Source of the DNA: a virus
DNA: 27,794 nucleotides
Direction: 5' to 3' (one strand)
Virus record (IMG/VR): IMGVR_UViG_3300022690_001597
Span: 1 to 27,794 of that record
How positions within the stretch are numbered: the first letter of the stretch is position 1; each line of letters opens with the position of its first letter. This document shows positions 13,674 through 21,563 of this stretch, piece after piece. Made by a program: the position numbers and the translations under genes. The notes under the pieces were generated by a model. That model ran no database searches. It was not told the origin of the DNA and was given only the letters and a program-made list of their open reading frames with translations.

Positions 13674-14528
13674 ATGAAAAAGAAAACGATCAGATCAATT
13701 TGCGAGAATAAGTTGAAAGATTGGGTGGAGTCAGTTGACGATGCTAAGGTGAAAAAAGCTATTAGACACAGCGCAATAATTACAGGTGGAAGTATTGCGT
13801 CAATGCTTCTAGGTGAAGATGTAAATGATTTTGATGTTTATTTTAAGAACAAAAAAGACCTTAAAATTGTATGTGAATACTACGCTAAAGACTTTTCAGA
13901 AGTGTTGCTACTTGATGGCGCTGATAATCATGATGAAGAAGAATTTAATGGCGAAGGATTACATCTTGCTATATCGAACCTTGATGGTGACCGTCTCAAG
14001 TTTTGGACTAATGGCGCAGGTGGTTTTGAAACTGTAAATGAGAGAGTAAATGATGGTAAATTTTTACCACTATTTTTCTCAGGAAATTCGATCACATTAC
14101 AAGATGATTTGCAAATTGTCGTGAGGTTTTGGGGTGAGGTTGATGAGGTACATAAAAACTATGATTATATACATGCAACATGCTCTTACGATTTCAGCAC
14201 CAATACGCTCAATCTTCGTAGAGAGGCGATGGAATCACTGCTTACTAAGGATTTGCTGTATACAGGTTCAAAATACCCTATCTGCTCAATCATAAGGTCT
14301 AAGAAGTTTATCAAGCGCGGTTGGAAAATATCCGCAGGACAATACTTAAAGATGGCTTTTCATGTTTCACAGCTAGATCTTACAGATATGCAAGTGCTAG
14401 AAGAGCAGCTTGAAGGAGTGGATATAGCTTACTTCTCAGCGCTGATTAAGGCACTTCACAAAGTAGATGGAAAAAAACTAAAAAATCAGTATATCTTTAA
14501 AATTATAGATAAAATTTTTAATGATTAA
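13674..14528 (+). CDS. Nucleotidyltransferase-like phage protein
   Basis: 284 aa. AIITGGSIASMLLGEDVNDF then DVYF (residues 35-57) is the GG(S)...DxD active-site motif of pol-beta-type nucleotidyltransferases such as CCA-adding enzymes, with D52 and D54 as metal ligands. The C-terminal part (DYIHATCSYDF, MESLLTKDLLYTGSKYPICS, KFIKRGWKISAGQYLKMAFH, SQLDLTDMQVLEEQL) fits a phage family I recall with this layout. Substrate is unknown. With a tRNA-like RNA encoded 2.5 kb upstream, tRNA 3'-end modification is possible but unproven. A T-rich leader precedes it. Confidence 0.75.
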   Translation: MKKKTIRSICENKLKDWVESVDDAKVKKAIRHSAIITGGSIASMLLGEDVNDFDVYFKNKKDLKIVCEYYAKDFSEVLLLDGADNHDEEEFNGEGLHLAISNLDGDRLKFWTNGAGGFETVNERVNDGKFLPLFFSGNSITLQDDLQIVVRFWGEVDEVHKNYDYIHATCSYDFSTNTLNLRREAMESLLTKDLLYTGSKYPICSIIRSKKFIKRGWKISAGQYLKMAFHVSQLDLTDMQVLEEQLEGVDIAYFSALIKALHKVDGKKLKNQYIFKIIDKIFND

Positions 14529-14549
14529 AATAATTTTACAAAAGCTGAA

Positions 14550-14966
14550 ATGAAAAATTTGTATATTCCATTTTCAATTTTATTATTAATTCTTCAGGTA
14601 GCATGTCTAATTATTTTATATTATGACGATCCAATTATAATAATAAAAGACAATCCTAATTGTGCTGTCAATATTATTGCAACCCCTTCTATTATTGAGA
14701 ATGAAAAATCAATATTTCTTGGAAAATTTGGAATGGATGAAGATGGGAATACGCTCCAAAAAAAAATGTTTATTGAAACAGGAGAAATTTATTATGGATA
14801 TTCAGATATACAGAAAAAATTAAGTATTGAGAAAATCAGAGAAACCTTGCGATGCGATGACAAGAAAATTGCTTTAATAAAAATAGCAGAAGGAGGAATT
14901 ATTGAGGCTGTATGTGAAGATAATTACTTCCATGAAATATCAAGAACTTATTTTAACAAAAAATGA
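14550..14966 (+). CDS. Membrane-anchored hypothetical protein
   Basis: 138 aa. The N-terminal hydrophobic segment (LYIPFSILLLILQVACLIIL) is a signal anchor or lipoprotein-like signal (a Cys lies at residue 19, but without a clear lipobox). The soluble remainder has a beta/alpha pattern and two cysteines. It overlaps the NinB-like gene by ATGA. Unlike its neighbours it uses mostly AT-rich codons. No family recognised. Confidence 0.6.
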   Translation: MKNLYIPFSILLLILQVACLIILYYDDPIIIIKDNPNCAVNIIATPSIIENEKSIFLGKFGMDEDGNTLQKKMFIETGEIYYGYSDIQKKLSIEKIRETLRCDDKKIALIKIAEGGIIEAVCEDNYFHEISRTYFNKK

Positions 14967-15400
14967 AGAAATTCTCAGGAGAAATAAAAAACGGCAACGC
15001 ACCATTTCTGAATGACGCTATTATTTACGCTCTTGATCAAGAAGGCATTGTAGAGGTGACAATAAAGAAAGTGAAAAACAAAAGAACACTAAGACAAAAT
15101 TCAGCATTGCATAAATATTTTGAACTATTGGCAATAGCATTGAATGAGGCGGGTTGGGACATGAGAAGAACTCTAAAGCAAGACGTATACATTCCTTGGA
15201 CACCTGAGAACGTAAAAGAACATTTATGGCGACCAATCCAAAAAGCACAATTGAATAAAGAGAGCACTACAGATCTTGATACAAAAGAAATTGACATTGT
15301 TTTTGAAACTCTCAATAGACACTTGGCAGAAGTGACAGGCGTACATGAACCTTTCCCGAGTATTCAAGAGCTCATGAATCAAGCCAGAGGTTGGAAATAA
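14963..15400 (+). CDS. ninB: NinB-like recombination protein
   Basis: 145 aa, the usual NinB length (lambda NinB/Orf is 146 aa). The block KRTLRQNSALHKYFELLAIA, then LNEAGWDMRRTLKQDVYIPW, and the end FPSIQELMNQARGW match the NinB family. These proteins bind ssDNA and assist phage recombination by loading annealing or RecA-type proteins, consistent with ERF and NinG in the same operon. The start overlaps the upstream TGA (ATGA). Confidence 0.85.
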   Translation: MKKFSGEIKNGNAPFLNDAIIYALDQEGIVEVTIKKVKNKRTLRQNSALHKYFELLAIALNEAGWDMRRTLKQDVYIPWTPENVKEHLWRPIQKAQLNKESTTDLDTKEIDIVFETLNRHLAEVTGVHEPFPSIQELMNQARGWK

Positions 15401-15414
15401 TTTTTACTTTTTAT

Positions 15415-15846
15415 ATGAATGACTTTAGATTTCGTGCTTTTGATACTAGGATTGGGAAAATGTACCCATACGTAAAACTTGTATGGAATGGAGGGATAGA
15501 AGCCAGGCTTGTAGAAACTGATCCATATACTATCAAAGATATTACAATAGAGCATCTAGCTGCTTCCCATGACGACTACTCTGAGAATTACGTCAAGGTA
15601 ATGATGTATATATGGAAAAAGGATAGAAAGGGAAAAGAGATGGCTTCTGGGGATATAATCATTCATACAAACTCAGAAGCTAATCATTCCCCTGTTCTTA
15701 TTCCTGACGTATCAATTGATACATTTGATATTATTGCTTCTATTGGAGATGGTGAATGGGAAGCAACAAAAGGTGTATACGATAATATCGAGATAATTGG
15801 AAACAAATGGGAAAATCCTGAAATAAATACAATCTCACTCAGATGA
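15415..15846 (+). CDS. Divergent YopX-like protein
   Basis: 143 aa from ATG at 15415, which follows the leader TTTTTACTTTTTAT; the frame is open upstream into the NinB gene. FRFRAFDTRIGKMYPYVKLV resembles the YopX opening (FRAWD...KMY), and KEMASGDIIIHTN occupies the place of the EIYEGDII block. The rest differs, so this is a distant or degenerate member. Compare the full YopX at 4703. It ends ATGA into a tiny membrane-peptide gene. Confidence 0.65.
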   Translation: MNDFRFRAFDTRIGKMYPYVKLVWNGGIEARLVETDPYTIKDITIEHLAASHDDYSENYVKVMMYIWKKDRKGKEMASGDIIIHTNSEANHSPVLIPDVSIDTFDIIASIGDGEWEATKGVYDNIEIIGNKWENPEINTISLR

Positions 15847-15926
15847 AACTCTACTTTTCCACTGCTATTATCGGCTCATTATCAGCAATTATAATAGGAG
15901 GTTTTATATTTATTATTTCATTATGA
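15843..15926 (+). CDS. Tiny membrane peptide, 27 aa
   Basis: MKLYFSTAIIGSLSAIIIGG plus FIFIISL, then TGA. ATGA overlaps at both ends, with the YopX-like gene before and the HD gene after. This coupling argues that it is translated. Single hydrophobic span; function unknown. Confidence 0.5.
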   Translation: MKLYFSTAIIGSLSAIIIGGFIFIISL

Positions 15927-16351
15927 AAGACTTAGAAAAGAAAGCATACCTCTTTGCTTATAAAAAACACGGAACAATGCCCGATGATTGCAATAAAAAG
16001 TATTTCAATACTCATATATTGCAAGTAGTATCAATACTCAAACAAGTGACAAACGATGAGAATATAATAGCAGCAGCATATTTACACGATACCATAGAAG
16101 ATACCCATACAACCAAGGAGGAACTCTTGAAGGAGTTTGGTGAGGACATTACAAGACTAGTAATGGAAGTAACGCATGAAGGCAAGAAGGATCACAAGGG
16201 GTATTATTTACCACGACTCAAAACCGAAAGAGGAATAATGTTGAAATATGCCGATAGACTTTCCAACCTTTCAAGAATGGAATGATGGGACAAAGAAAGA
16301 AGAAAACACTACTTGAAGAAATCTAAGTTTTGGAAAAGTTCTATTGACTAA
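15923..16351 (+). pseudogene. HD-domain (RelA/SpoT HD-like) protein with in-frame TGA
   Basis: The first 120 residues are an HD phosphohydrolase domain: FAYKKHGTMPDDCNKKYFNT, IAAAYLHDTIEDTHTTKEEL (metal-binding HD), VTHEGKKDHKGYYLPRLKTE, LKYADRLSNLSRME. TGA follows at 16283-16285. The same frame then reads WDKERRKHYLKKSKFWKSS to TAA at 16351. In this phage HD family, SRM-x-x-W...HYL+KSKFWK is the normal C-terminus, so the TGA replaces a sense codon in an otherwise intact 142-aa protein. The truncated form keeps the HD residues and may still fold. The HD part would be a nucleotide or ppGpp-type hydrolase; the substrate is unknown. Confidence 0.8.
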
Positions 16352-16396
16352 TCTCAAGAAATAAGTATCATTTAATTACATTTTTACACAATTCAC

Positions 16397-16636
16397 ATGA
16401 CTCAATCAGAAGATATTTTATACACCATTCGAGAAGTAGCAGACAAAAAACTGCTCGGATATTCTGCTCATTCAATTAGAAATTTAATTGAAAAAGGAGA
16501 GCTTGGTTTCTATGAAATGAAGAAAAGCTCTTCAAATTACAAAGGCACTGGAGAAATTAAGACAAGAAATTCAATGAGAATTGGACTGTCACACATTAAA
16601 AAGTTTCTAGACGATAGGAATCAGGCGAAAGTGTAA
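16397..16636 (+). CDS. Excisionase/MerR-like small DNA-binding protein
   Basis: 79 aa. YTIREVADKKLLGYSAHSIR, NLIEKGELGFYEM is the winged helix-turn-helix opening of excisionase-family proteins, and SHIKKFLDDRNQ closes it. It probably binds DNA as a regulator or directionality factor. No integrase is visible in the window, so an excision role cannot be claimed. A 45-bp AT-rich gap precedes it. Confidence 0.7.
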   Translation: MTQSEDILYTIREVADKKLLGYSAHSIRNLIEKGELGFYEMKKSSSNYKGTGEIKTRNSMRIGLSHIKKFLDDRNQAKV

Positions 16637-16678
16637 AAACTTCACCAGAGAGCGATAACACCCTTTAATTTTAATGTT

Positions 16679-17218
16679 ATGACCGACCTTGAGTTACAAT
16701 CAGCGGAGAAATGTTATTGTGAGAAATGTTTTGAAAAATTGAAGAAAGAAACTCCTTTGGTTATTACTAAAGAACCAACGGCAGAATATCCAAAGGTAGT
16801 CGCAGAAATTGACCTAAGTAATTCCGATCATGGTTATACGTTGCCAACGGCAAAATGGAGAGAGGGATTAGAAAAGAAATTAGGAAATATTGCCAGGAAT
16901 GCAAAACTAGGTACAGATACATATATAAAAGAATTAGAGAATTGTTCAAAGGAAGAGCGTGGACATAGGATGCAAGCATCTAGATTTCCTATTCTGCAAG
17001 ATAAAACTACAGTTGGATTTGTACCAGAGGAATTAATTGATTTATTTGAAGAAGAAATGAAGGAAGCCCTCCAAGCCCAAGAGGAGAAACACAAGAAGGA
17101 AATGGAGGAATTGAAGGGGAAGATAAGAGAGAGAAAGGACTATCCAACACATCCTAATAAGCAGTTCGATGAAGGATTCAATGCAGCGATAGACTCCTGT
17201 ATAAGTATATTTTCCTAA
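16679..17218 (+). CDS. Coiled-coil protein carrying a duplicated 24-residue cassette
   Basis: 179 aa. It opens with a cysteine pair (CYCEKC, residues 12-17). Then comes KVVAEIDLSNSDHGYTLPTA-KWRE (residues ~39-62), encoded by DNA identical to that in the gene at 19668. The rest is a long charged helix (EEKHKKEMEELKGKIRERKD) and a C-terminal FDEGFNAAIDSCISIFS. Function unknown. Starts after CCCTTTAATTTTAATGTT. Confidence 0.65.
   Translation: MTDLELQSAEKCYCEKCFEKLKKETPLVITKEPTAEYPKVVAEIDLSNSDHGYTLPTAKWREGLEKKLGNIARNAKLGTDTYIKELENCSKEERGHRMQASRFPILQDKTTVGFVPEELIDLFEEEMKEALQAQEEKHKKEMEELKGKIRERKDYPTHPNKQFDEGFNAAIDSCISIFS
16791..16864 (+). repeat. 74-bp perfect direct repeat, copy 1
   Basis: Identical to 19744-19817. 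It runs from CAAAGGTAGTCGCAG to GCAAAATGGAGAGAG and codes in the same frame for the same cassette in two genes that differ on both sides. Confidence 0.9.
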
Positions 17219-17233
17219 TTTTACCTATTAGAA

Positions 17234-17722
17234 ATGATTGGAGGAATAAAACGAGACAAGTATGACGATATATTCTCACTCTACATTAGAGCGAAAGAAA
17301 ACTTTACTTGTGTGCTTACTGGAAAGAGGTATAGACCTCCTAAGGAATTGGAGAAATTAAACAAAAAGCTTTTTGATAAATTGAACAACCCATCTTTTAC
17401 GAGTTCTCAAGGACTTCATTGTTCACACTATTTCGGAAGAGTAAACAAAAGCGTGAGATATGACGAAGATAATGCTGACTCCTTCTCAATGATGAAGCAT
17501 CAAGAGTACGAAGAAGAGAAAGGTGAATGTAAAGATTGCAATGCGCCAAGGAAGTATAAGAAATTTATGATTGAGAAATTAGGAGAAGAAGGATTTGACA
17601 ACCTTACAAGAAAGAAAAACCAAATAAAGCAATACAAGAAAGGAAAGATCAAAGGCAAGAAATGGGATCAAAGAGATGAAGTAGTTTTAGAATATTATAA
17701 GGAGAAAATTAGAAGTTTATAA
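17234..17722 (+). CDS. ninG: NinG-like (Rap-type) recombination nuclease
   Basis: 162 aa. The block FTCVLTGKRYRPPKELEKLN, LHCSHYFGRVNKSVRYDEDN, ADSF (residues ~25-85) matches NinG: a Cys, then the CSHY-x-GR and R-x-D-x-x-N signature. ECKDCNAPRKYKKFMIEKLG and a Lys-rich C-terminus follow. In lambda, NinG/Rap resolves recombination junctions. It pairs with ERF and NinB in this operon. Starts after TTTTACCTATTAGAA. Confidence 0.82.
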   Translation: MIGGIKRDKYDDIFSLYIRAKENFTCVLTGKRYRPPKELEKLNKKLFDKLNNPSFTSSQGLHCSHYFGRVNKSVRYDEDNADSFSMMKHQEYEEEKGECKDCNAPRKYKKFMIEKLGEEGFDNLTRKKNQIKQYKKGKIKGKKWDQRDEVVLEYYKEKIRSL

Positions 17723-17738
17723 TTTTATTTATTTCATT

Positions 17739-18245
17739 ATGAAAAAACTACAAATCAAAACAATTTTTGGTGACTTACTTTTTGAATCAAAAGCAGATTC
17801 AATATTAGACTTGCTGCAACAGGCTACAAAAAAAGGAGCAGACCTCAGAGGAGCATACCTCGAAGGAGCAAAAAACATACCCGACTCATATATAAATCAA
17901 TGTAGCAGGGATATGTTATTTATTTTTCAAAACCTAAAAAAGGAACTTAAAGGATTAAGAAAAGCTATAATTGAAGGAAGAATAGACGGGACACAATACG
18001 AAGGAAAATGTGCTTGCTTAATAGGAACACTAGCAAATGTAGACGGAGGAATGGAGAAAGTTTGTTCAGGAATACCATTTTATGAAAAAGGGTTACATAA
18101 CTATTCAGAGCAATGGTTTTGGCAAATAAAAGAAGGTGACACGCCGGAGAATAATTTCTTTGCTGAGCACGCTTTGAAGTTGATTGATATGGTTTTGAAG
18201 CCGAAGAAAGTTGTTAAAAATAAATTTAACCCCAAAACCTCATGA
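17739..18245 (+). CDS. Pentapeptide-repeat-containing phage protein
   Basis: 168 aa. The N-terminal KKLQIKTIFGDLLFESKADS and KKGADLRGAYLEGAKNIPDS (about three ADLRG/AYLEG repeats) form a short pentapeptide solenoid. The remainder (CSRDMLFIFQNLKKELKGLR, EGRIDGTQYEGKCACLIGTL, SEQWFWQIKEGDTPENNFFA, EHALKLID) resembles a phage family I recall without a known role. T-rich leader. ATGA overlap with the following zinc-protein gene. Confidence 0.7.
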   Translation: MKKLQIKTIFGDLLFESKADSILDLLQQATKKGADLRGAYLEGAKNIPDSYINQCSRDMLFIFQNLKKELKGLRKAIIEGRIDGTQYEGKCACLIGTLANVDGGMEKVCSGIPFYEKGLHNYSEQWFWQIKEGDTPENNFFAEHALKLIDMVLKPKKVVKNKFNPKTS

Positions 18246-18730
18246 CAGAAGTGAAAGAAAAAGTTTGTACCTTTTGTAAGATAGTTAAAGACCTCAATAT
18301 GTTTAGGCATATGAGTGGGAAAAGGAGTCACTTACTGCAAACTCTTTGTAGGGATTGTGAGAACAAGAATGCAAGAGAACATTATCGTAAAAACAGAGAG
18401 AATTTTAGGGCATATAAACAGAAATATTATCAAGATAATCGTGGGGAATGTTTACAAAGAAGGCGAAGATATTATGAGAATAATCAAGAAGAAATAATAA
18501 AAAAGAGATTACGTTATTATAAAGAGAATCCAAAAATGTCAAAAGCACAATATTTAGTAAAACGGCAGATAAAAAAAGGGGAAATAAAAAGACCTAATAC
18601 TTGTGAATATTGTGAAAAGGAAGGGAAAGTTCACGCTCATCATTGTGATTATAATAAGCCACTTGAAGTAATATGGCTATGTCCAAAATGTCATAAAAAT
18701 TGGCATGTGAAACTTACACCTATTTATTAA
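18242..18730 (+). CDS. Zinc-binding protein, HNH/treble-clef-like
   Basis: 162 aa with two metal sites. The N-terminal CTFCKIVKDLNMFRHMSGKR...CRDC and the C-terminal CEYCEKEGKVHAHHCDYNKP...CPKCHKNWH are joined by a Tyr/Arg/Lys-rich helix with repeating RRYYENN/RLRYYKENP-like units. The HAHHCDYNKPLEVIWLCPKC block is typical of phage HNH-like domains. The catalytic state is uncertain. Starts in an ATGA overlap. Confidence 0.75.
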   Translation: MTEVKEKVCTFCKIVKDLNMFRHMSGKRSHLLQTLCRDCENKNAREHYRKNRENFRAYKQKYYQDNRGECLQRRRRYYENNQEEIIKKRLRYYKENPKMSKAQYLVKRQIKKGEIKRPNTCEYCEKEGKVHAHHCDYNKPLEVIWLCPKCHKNWHVKLTPIY

Positions 18731-18736
18731 ATATTT

Positions 18737-19261
18737 ATGAAGAACAACAAAACACCTTCGGCAGAAGAGCTAGTGAAGAAGCAAGGAGAATCAATGGGTA
18801 TTGTTTTTATAGAATTTAGTGAATCCATAATTGAGTTTTGGGATAGGTATACGAACAAAGCAAGTGCTTCAATATTTACTCGACTCAATGGACACACTAA
18901 GGAGAATTTTTTCAATTCTGTAATGAGGTCAAGAGCCTGGCAGGAATATTATGTAGAATCTCCTAAAGTAATAAAAACATCATTGGCAGAAGAAAGGCTT
19001 TTGGAGGACATTAGAAATTATGTAAGGTATATAGAAGGTGTATTATTTGTAGATTTGGAGAGAATCATCAGAAAAAATCTTCCATTTTACCGAAAAGAGG
19101 TGATTGATGCTGCTCGCAAGGAAATTATAAAGAGAAAAAAATATCACACTGAGAGAATGCATTCCTTTTCAAAACATGACGAAGAGGTAGAGGCATTAGT
19201 TTCAAATCAAAGGAGGCTAGAGTGTTCCGATGTTTTAGAACTTTTATCATCCCTAAAATGA
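18737..19261 (+). CDS. Hypothetical protein, 174 aa
   Basis: MKNNKTPSAEELVKKQGESM, then an alpha-rich middle with WQEYYVESPKVIKTSLAEER and a basic C-terminal helix (AARKEIIKRKKYHTERM). No cysteine motif, no membrane segment and no recognised family. It ends in TGA within ATGA of the next gene. It begins the run of closely packed small genes from 18.7 to 21.8 kb. Confidence 0.65.
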   Translation: MKNNKTPSAEELVKKQGESMGIVFIEFSESIIEFWDRYTNKASASIFTRLNGHTKENFFNSVMRSRAWQEYYVESPKVIKTSLAEERLLEDIRNYVRYIEGVLFVDLERIIRKNLPFYRKEVIDAARKEIIKRKKYHTERMHSFSKHDEEVEALVSNQRRLECSDVLELLSSLK

Positions 19262-19671
19262 AAACACGAGAAAAATTCAAAAAAGCAGTCATTGAAGCAA
19301 TGCATGGGCTTCCTTATGAACAGGCTATTAAGAAAGAATTTTATGCTAACAAACAAAAGTGTTTAATCAAGAAGAATAAGATTGTTTCAACGAAAGATGG
19401 GATAATTACAGAAGGAAAAGAAAATTTACTCGGCTTTCCTATCACCATAGGAAGAGTTATGCAGGCGTTGACTAATATACTTAATGAGCAGATATTGTAC
19501 GACACCATTGCAAGATGTGTGGTAATTCCTTATAAAACATATGATCATGGTGGCGTAGAGAGAACCAATCTCCTAATCAAATGGAAACTCACCAAAGAAA
19601 ACGGTCAAGAATGTGCGGATGACGATCAAAGCGATGAAACAATTGATAAACTTTTAAACTTATTAAAATGA
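19258..19671 (+). CDS. Hypothetical protein, 137 aa
   Basis: I chose ATG at 19258 (MKTREKFKKAVIEAMHGLPY) because it overlaps the upstream TGA as ATGA; the frame is open a little further upstream. The block LGFPITIGRVMQALTNILNE resembles a phage family I recall from other genomes, and the C-terminus is acidic (ADDDQSDETIDKLLNLL). Function unknown. Confidence 0.68.
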   Translation: MKTREKFKKAVIEAMHGLPYEQAIKKEFYANKQKCLIKKNKIVSTKDGIITEGKENLLGFPITIGRVMQALTNILNEQILYDTIARCVVIPYKTYDHGGVERTNLLIKWKLTKENGQECADDDQSDETIDKLLNLLK

Positions 19672-20150
19672 AAACACCTACACCACCACAGGCTGAAGAT
19701 TGCACCGACGAAGAGAAGGATAAAATGCTTGAAAATGGAAAAGCAAAGGTAGTCGCAGAAATTGACCTAAGTAATTCCGATCATGGTTATACGTTGCCAA
19801 CGGCAAAATGGAGAGAGAAAATAGAAGAATTCGTGAATCAATGTTCTGTTGACATGGTAGCAATGAAAGAGATGATTGAAGATTTAGTAGAAAAAGCCCT
19901 CTCCCAGCAAAAGAAAGAACTCGAAGAACAAGATGTAACCTCAGATGCTTATAAGATTGGATTCACTTCTGGTTTTCAGAAAGGTTATAAAAAAGCGAAG
20001 AAAGAACTAGAGGATAAGCACCAGAAGGAGATGGAGGAGGAAAGAGAAAGTATTATCGAGGAATTATCGCAATTTGCACATAAAAAGAATCCTCCTGATA
20101 AAGTACAATATTTATTTTATCTTGATGAATTATTAGAAGATTTTTCTTAA
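19668..20150 (+). CDS. Second coiled-coil protein with the duplicated cassette
   Basis: 160 aa, starting in an ATGA overlap. KVVAEIDLSNSDHGYTLPTA-KWRE at residues ~26-49 is identical to the protein at 16679, at DNA level too. The rest is a long Lys/Glu coiled coil (KKELEDKHQKEMEEERESII) ending YLFYLDELLEDFS. The two proteins share architecture (cassette plus coiled coil) but not flanking sequence. Confidence 0.65.
   Translation: MKTPTPPQAEDCTDEEKDKMLENGKAKVVAEIDLSNSDHGYTLPTAKWREKIEEFVNQCSVDMVAMKEMIEDLVEKALSQQKKELEEQDVTSDAYKIGFTSGFQKGYKKAKKELEDKHQKEMEEERESIIEELSQFAHKKNPPDKVQYLFYLDELLEDFS
19744..19817 (+). repeat. 74-bp perfect direct repeat, copy 2
   Basis: Identical to 16791-16864, 2.95 kb upstream and in the same orientation. 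Recombination between them would delete about six genes. Confidence 0.9.
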
Positions 20151-20165
20151 TGTAACCCCCTAACA

Positions 20166-20597
20166 ATGCCACTTCTAAATTACACCACAAAGATTTCTGC
20201 TGATAAAACGGTGGGATAAATTCAGAAAATGTTGGCATGTCATGGAGCTAGTTCTATTCTTTGTGATTATGATGATACAGGATTGATTGAAGCATTAAGT
20301 TTTAAAATACCTCTTGAAAAAAATGATGTAAGTTTTCGACTTCCTTGTGATTGGCGACCTGTTCTGAATGTTTTAGAGGAAGATATAAAAGTCCCTAGAG
20401 GATTAAAAAATAAGGATCAAGCATTGAAAGTGGCATGGAGAATTGTAAAAGATTGGGTCGAGGCACAATTAGCAATTGTCGAAACTCAGATGGTAAAAAC
20501 TCAACAAGTATTCCTTCCTTATGCAGTAGATGCTAATGGAAAAACGTTCTATGAGCACTTTGAAGAAAACCCTAAATTTTTACTTTTATCTTCCTAA
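20166..20597 (+). pseudogene. Conserved phage protein (MPLLNYTTK family) with in-frame TAA at codon 18
   Basis: ATG at 20166 gives MPLLNYTTKISADKTVG, then TAA (20217-20219), then IQKMLACHGASSILCDYDDT in the same frame. It continues to VAWRIVKDWVEAQLAIVETQ and VFLPYAVDANGKTFYEHFEE. A common phage family begins MPLLNYTTKI(S).xKT..EIQK.LA.hGA, so the family runs straight across the stop and normally has Glu there (GAA versus TAA). An ATG at 20229 could restart translation, but would lose the conserved N-terminus. Function of the family is unknown. It is followed 2 bp later by the next gene. Confidence 0.82.
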
Positions 20598-20599
20598 CA

Positions 20600-20899
20600 A
20601 TGCCACAAGAAGAAAACAATTCAGAGATAATAAATAAGTTCAAAAGAATTTATAAGGTCTCTCAGCACGGAAAGGAATACATTGCAGTTTCAGATGATAA
20701 GAATACTGTGATGGATGTTGTTCCATGGGCACCATTTGAAGTGCTATTGAAAGAGTCTCTTCAAAAGACTGAAAAACAAGCAGTAGAGAGGTTTATTATT
20801 GAATTACTTAAAAAATATGAGTTTAGTTGGATACAACACGAATCTTTGCGAATGGATATTAAGAATGTTTTTTTAAAACTTTATCCCACCGACCAATGA
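20600..20899 (+). CDS. Hypothetical protein, 99 aa
   Basis: MPQEENNSEIINKFKRIYKV, then a beta-like ISQHGKEYIAVSDDKNTVMD-type region and a C-terminal helix, ending YPTDQ. Its start region repeats CCTAACAATGCCAC from the gene at 20166. Its end repeats TCCCACCGACCAATGA, also found at the end of the next gene. No family recognised. Confidence 0.6.
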   Translation: MPQEENNSEIINKFKRIYKVSQHGKEYIAVSDDKNTVMDVVPWAPFEVLLKESLQKTEKQAVERFIIELLKKYEFSWIQHESLRMDIKNVFLKLYPTDQ

Positions 20900-21066
20900 G
20901 TAAATACACTATTGCATCTAAAGAATTCAAATACAAAACCTCACCTCTTGAAACAGAAGATTGTCCTAATTGTCATAAAACCAGAGTGATAAATGGAACT
21001 CTAATAACTGATCTTCCTGTATGTGATTGTTGCCATAAATGCCATCCTTTTCCCACCGACCAATGA
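20896..21066 (+). CDS. Small zinc-finger-like protein, 56 aa
   Basis: MSKYTIASKEFKYKTSPLET, then CPNCHKTR and CDCCHKCHPFPTDQ: CxxC plus CxCCxxC, a probable zinc knuckle. ATGA overlaps at both ends. It shares its final 16 bp with the end of the preceding gene. Probably binds nucleic acid or protein; unproven. Confidence 0.6.
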   Translation: MSKYTIASKEFKYKTSPLETEDCPNCHKTRVINGTLITDLPVCDCCHKCHPFPTDQ

Positions 21067-21563
21067 AAAAACCTATCAAAGACCGAATGCTCAAAGCCAA
21101 AGCTAGATTGAAAGAAATGACCAATGAAATCATAGAGAAGATTGCAGATAAGGATCTGAAGGAAGGGTGTGAAATAAAATATAAGAAACAGAAAAAGGAT
21201 CGAATTGTCTACATTGAAGAATATGATGGCTGTGACGAATCGGAGAGAATGTATTATTTTGGGAGAGATTCATGCGAATATATAATGGAGGATTGTGAAA
21301 CAAAAGGATGGAAAATTCTTGGCACACCTCCCGGCCTCACAAGAGTTTTGTGGTGGATGGAGAAGGAGAATTTTGATTGGCATTTGGAGTCATGTGGAGT
21401 AATGGGAAAAGGAATTTCTGCCACATTGAAGATAAGAAAAACACTTCTTTACGAGGCAGAGAAAGGAAAACAGGAGGTAGATATAGACTTGTCAAAACCT
21501 CTCGTAAAAGATCAAAGTCTCCCAACAATACAATTTTTATACGATTTAATTCTTAACAAATGA
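21063..21563 (+). CDS. Hypothetical protein, 166 aa
   Basis: MKKPIKDRMLKAKARLKEMT starts in an ATGA overlap. Features: a charged N-terminal helix, DGCDESERMYYFGRDSCEYI, and a Trp-rich VLWWMEKENFDWHLESCGVM. No membrane span. No family recognised. Confidence 0.65.
   Translation: MKKPIKDRMLKAKARLKEMTNEIIEKIADKDLKEGCEIKYKKQKKDRIVYIEEYDGCDESERMYYFGRDSCEYIMEDCETKGWKILGTPPGLTRVLWWMEKENFDWHLESCGVMGKGISATLKIRKTLLYEAEKGKQEVDIDLSKPLVKDQSLPTIQFLYDLILNK

Noticed and set aside
16767-17094. Minus-strand frames opposite the cassette gene
   Set aside because: Shadows; the repeat cassette at 19744 gives the same shadow, explaining the similar minus-strand peptides.
15923-20597. Genome-wide recoding of TGA or TAA
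   Set aside because: Many clear genes end with TGA in ATGA overlaps or with TAA, and reading through them gives no conserved extension. Only single sites look sense-like.
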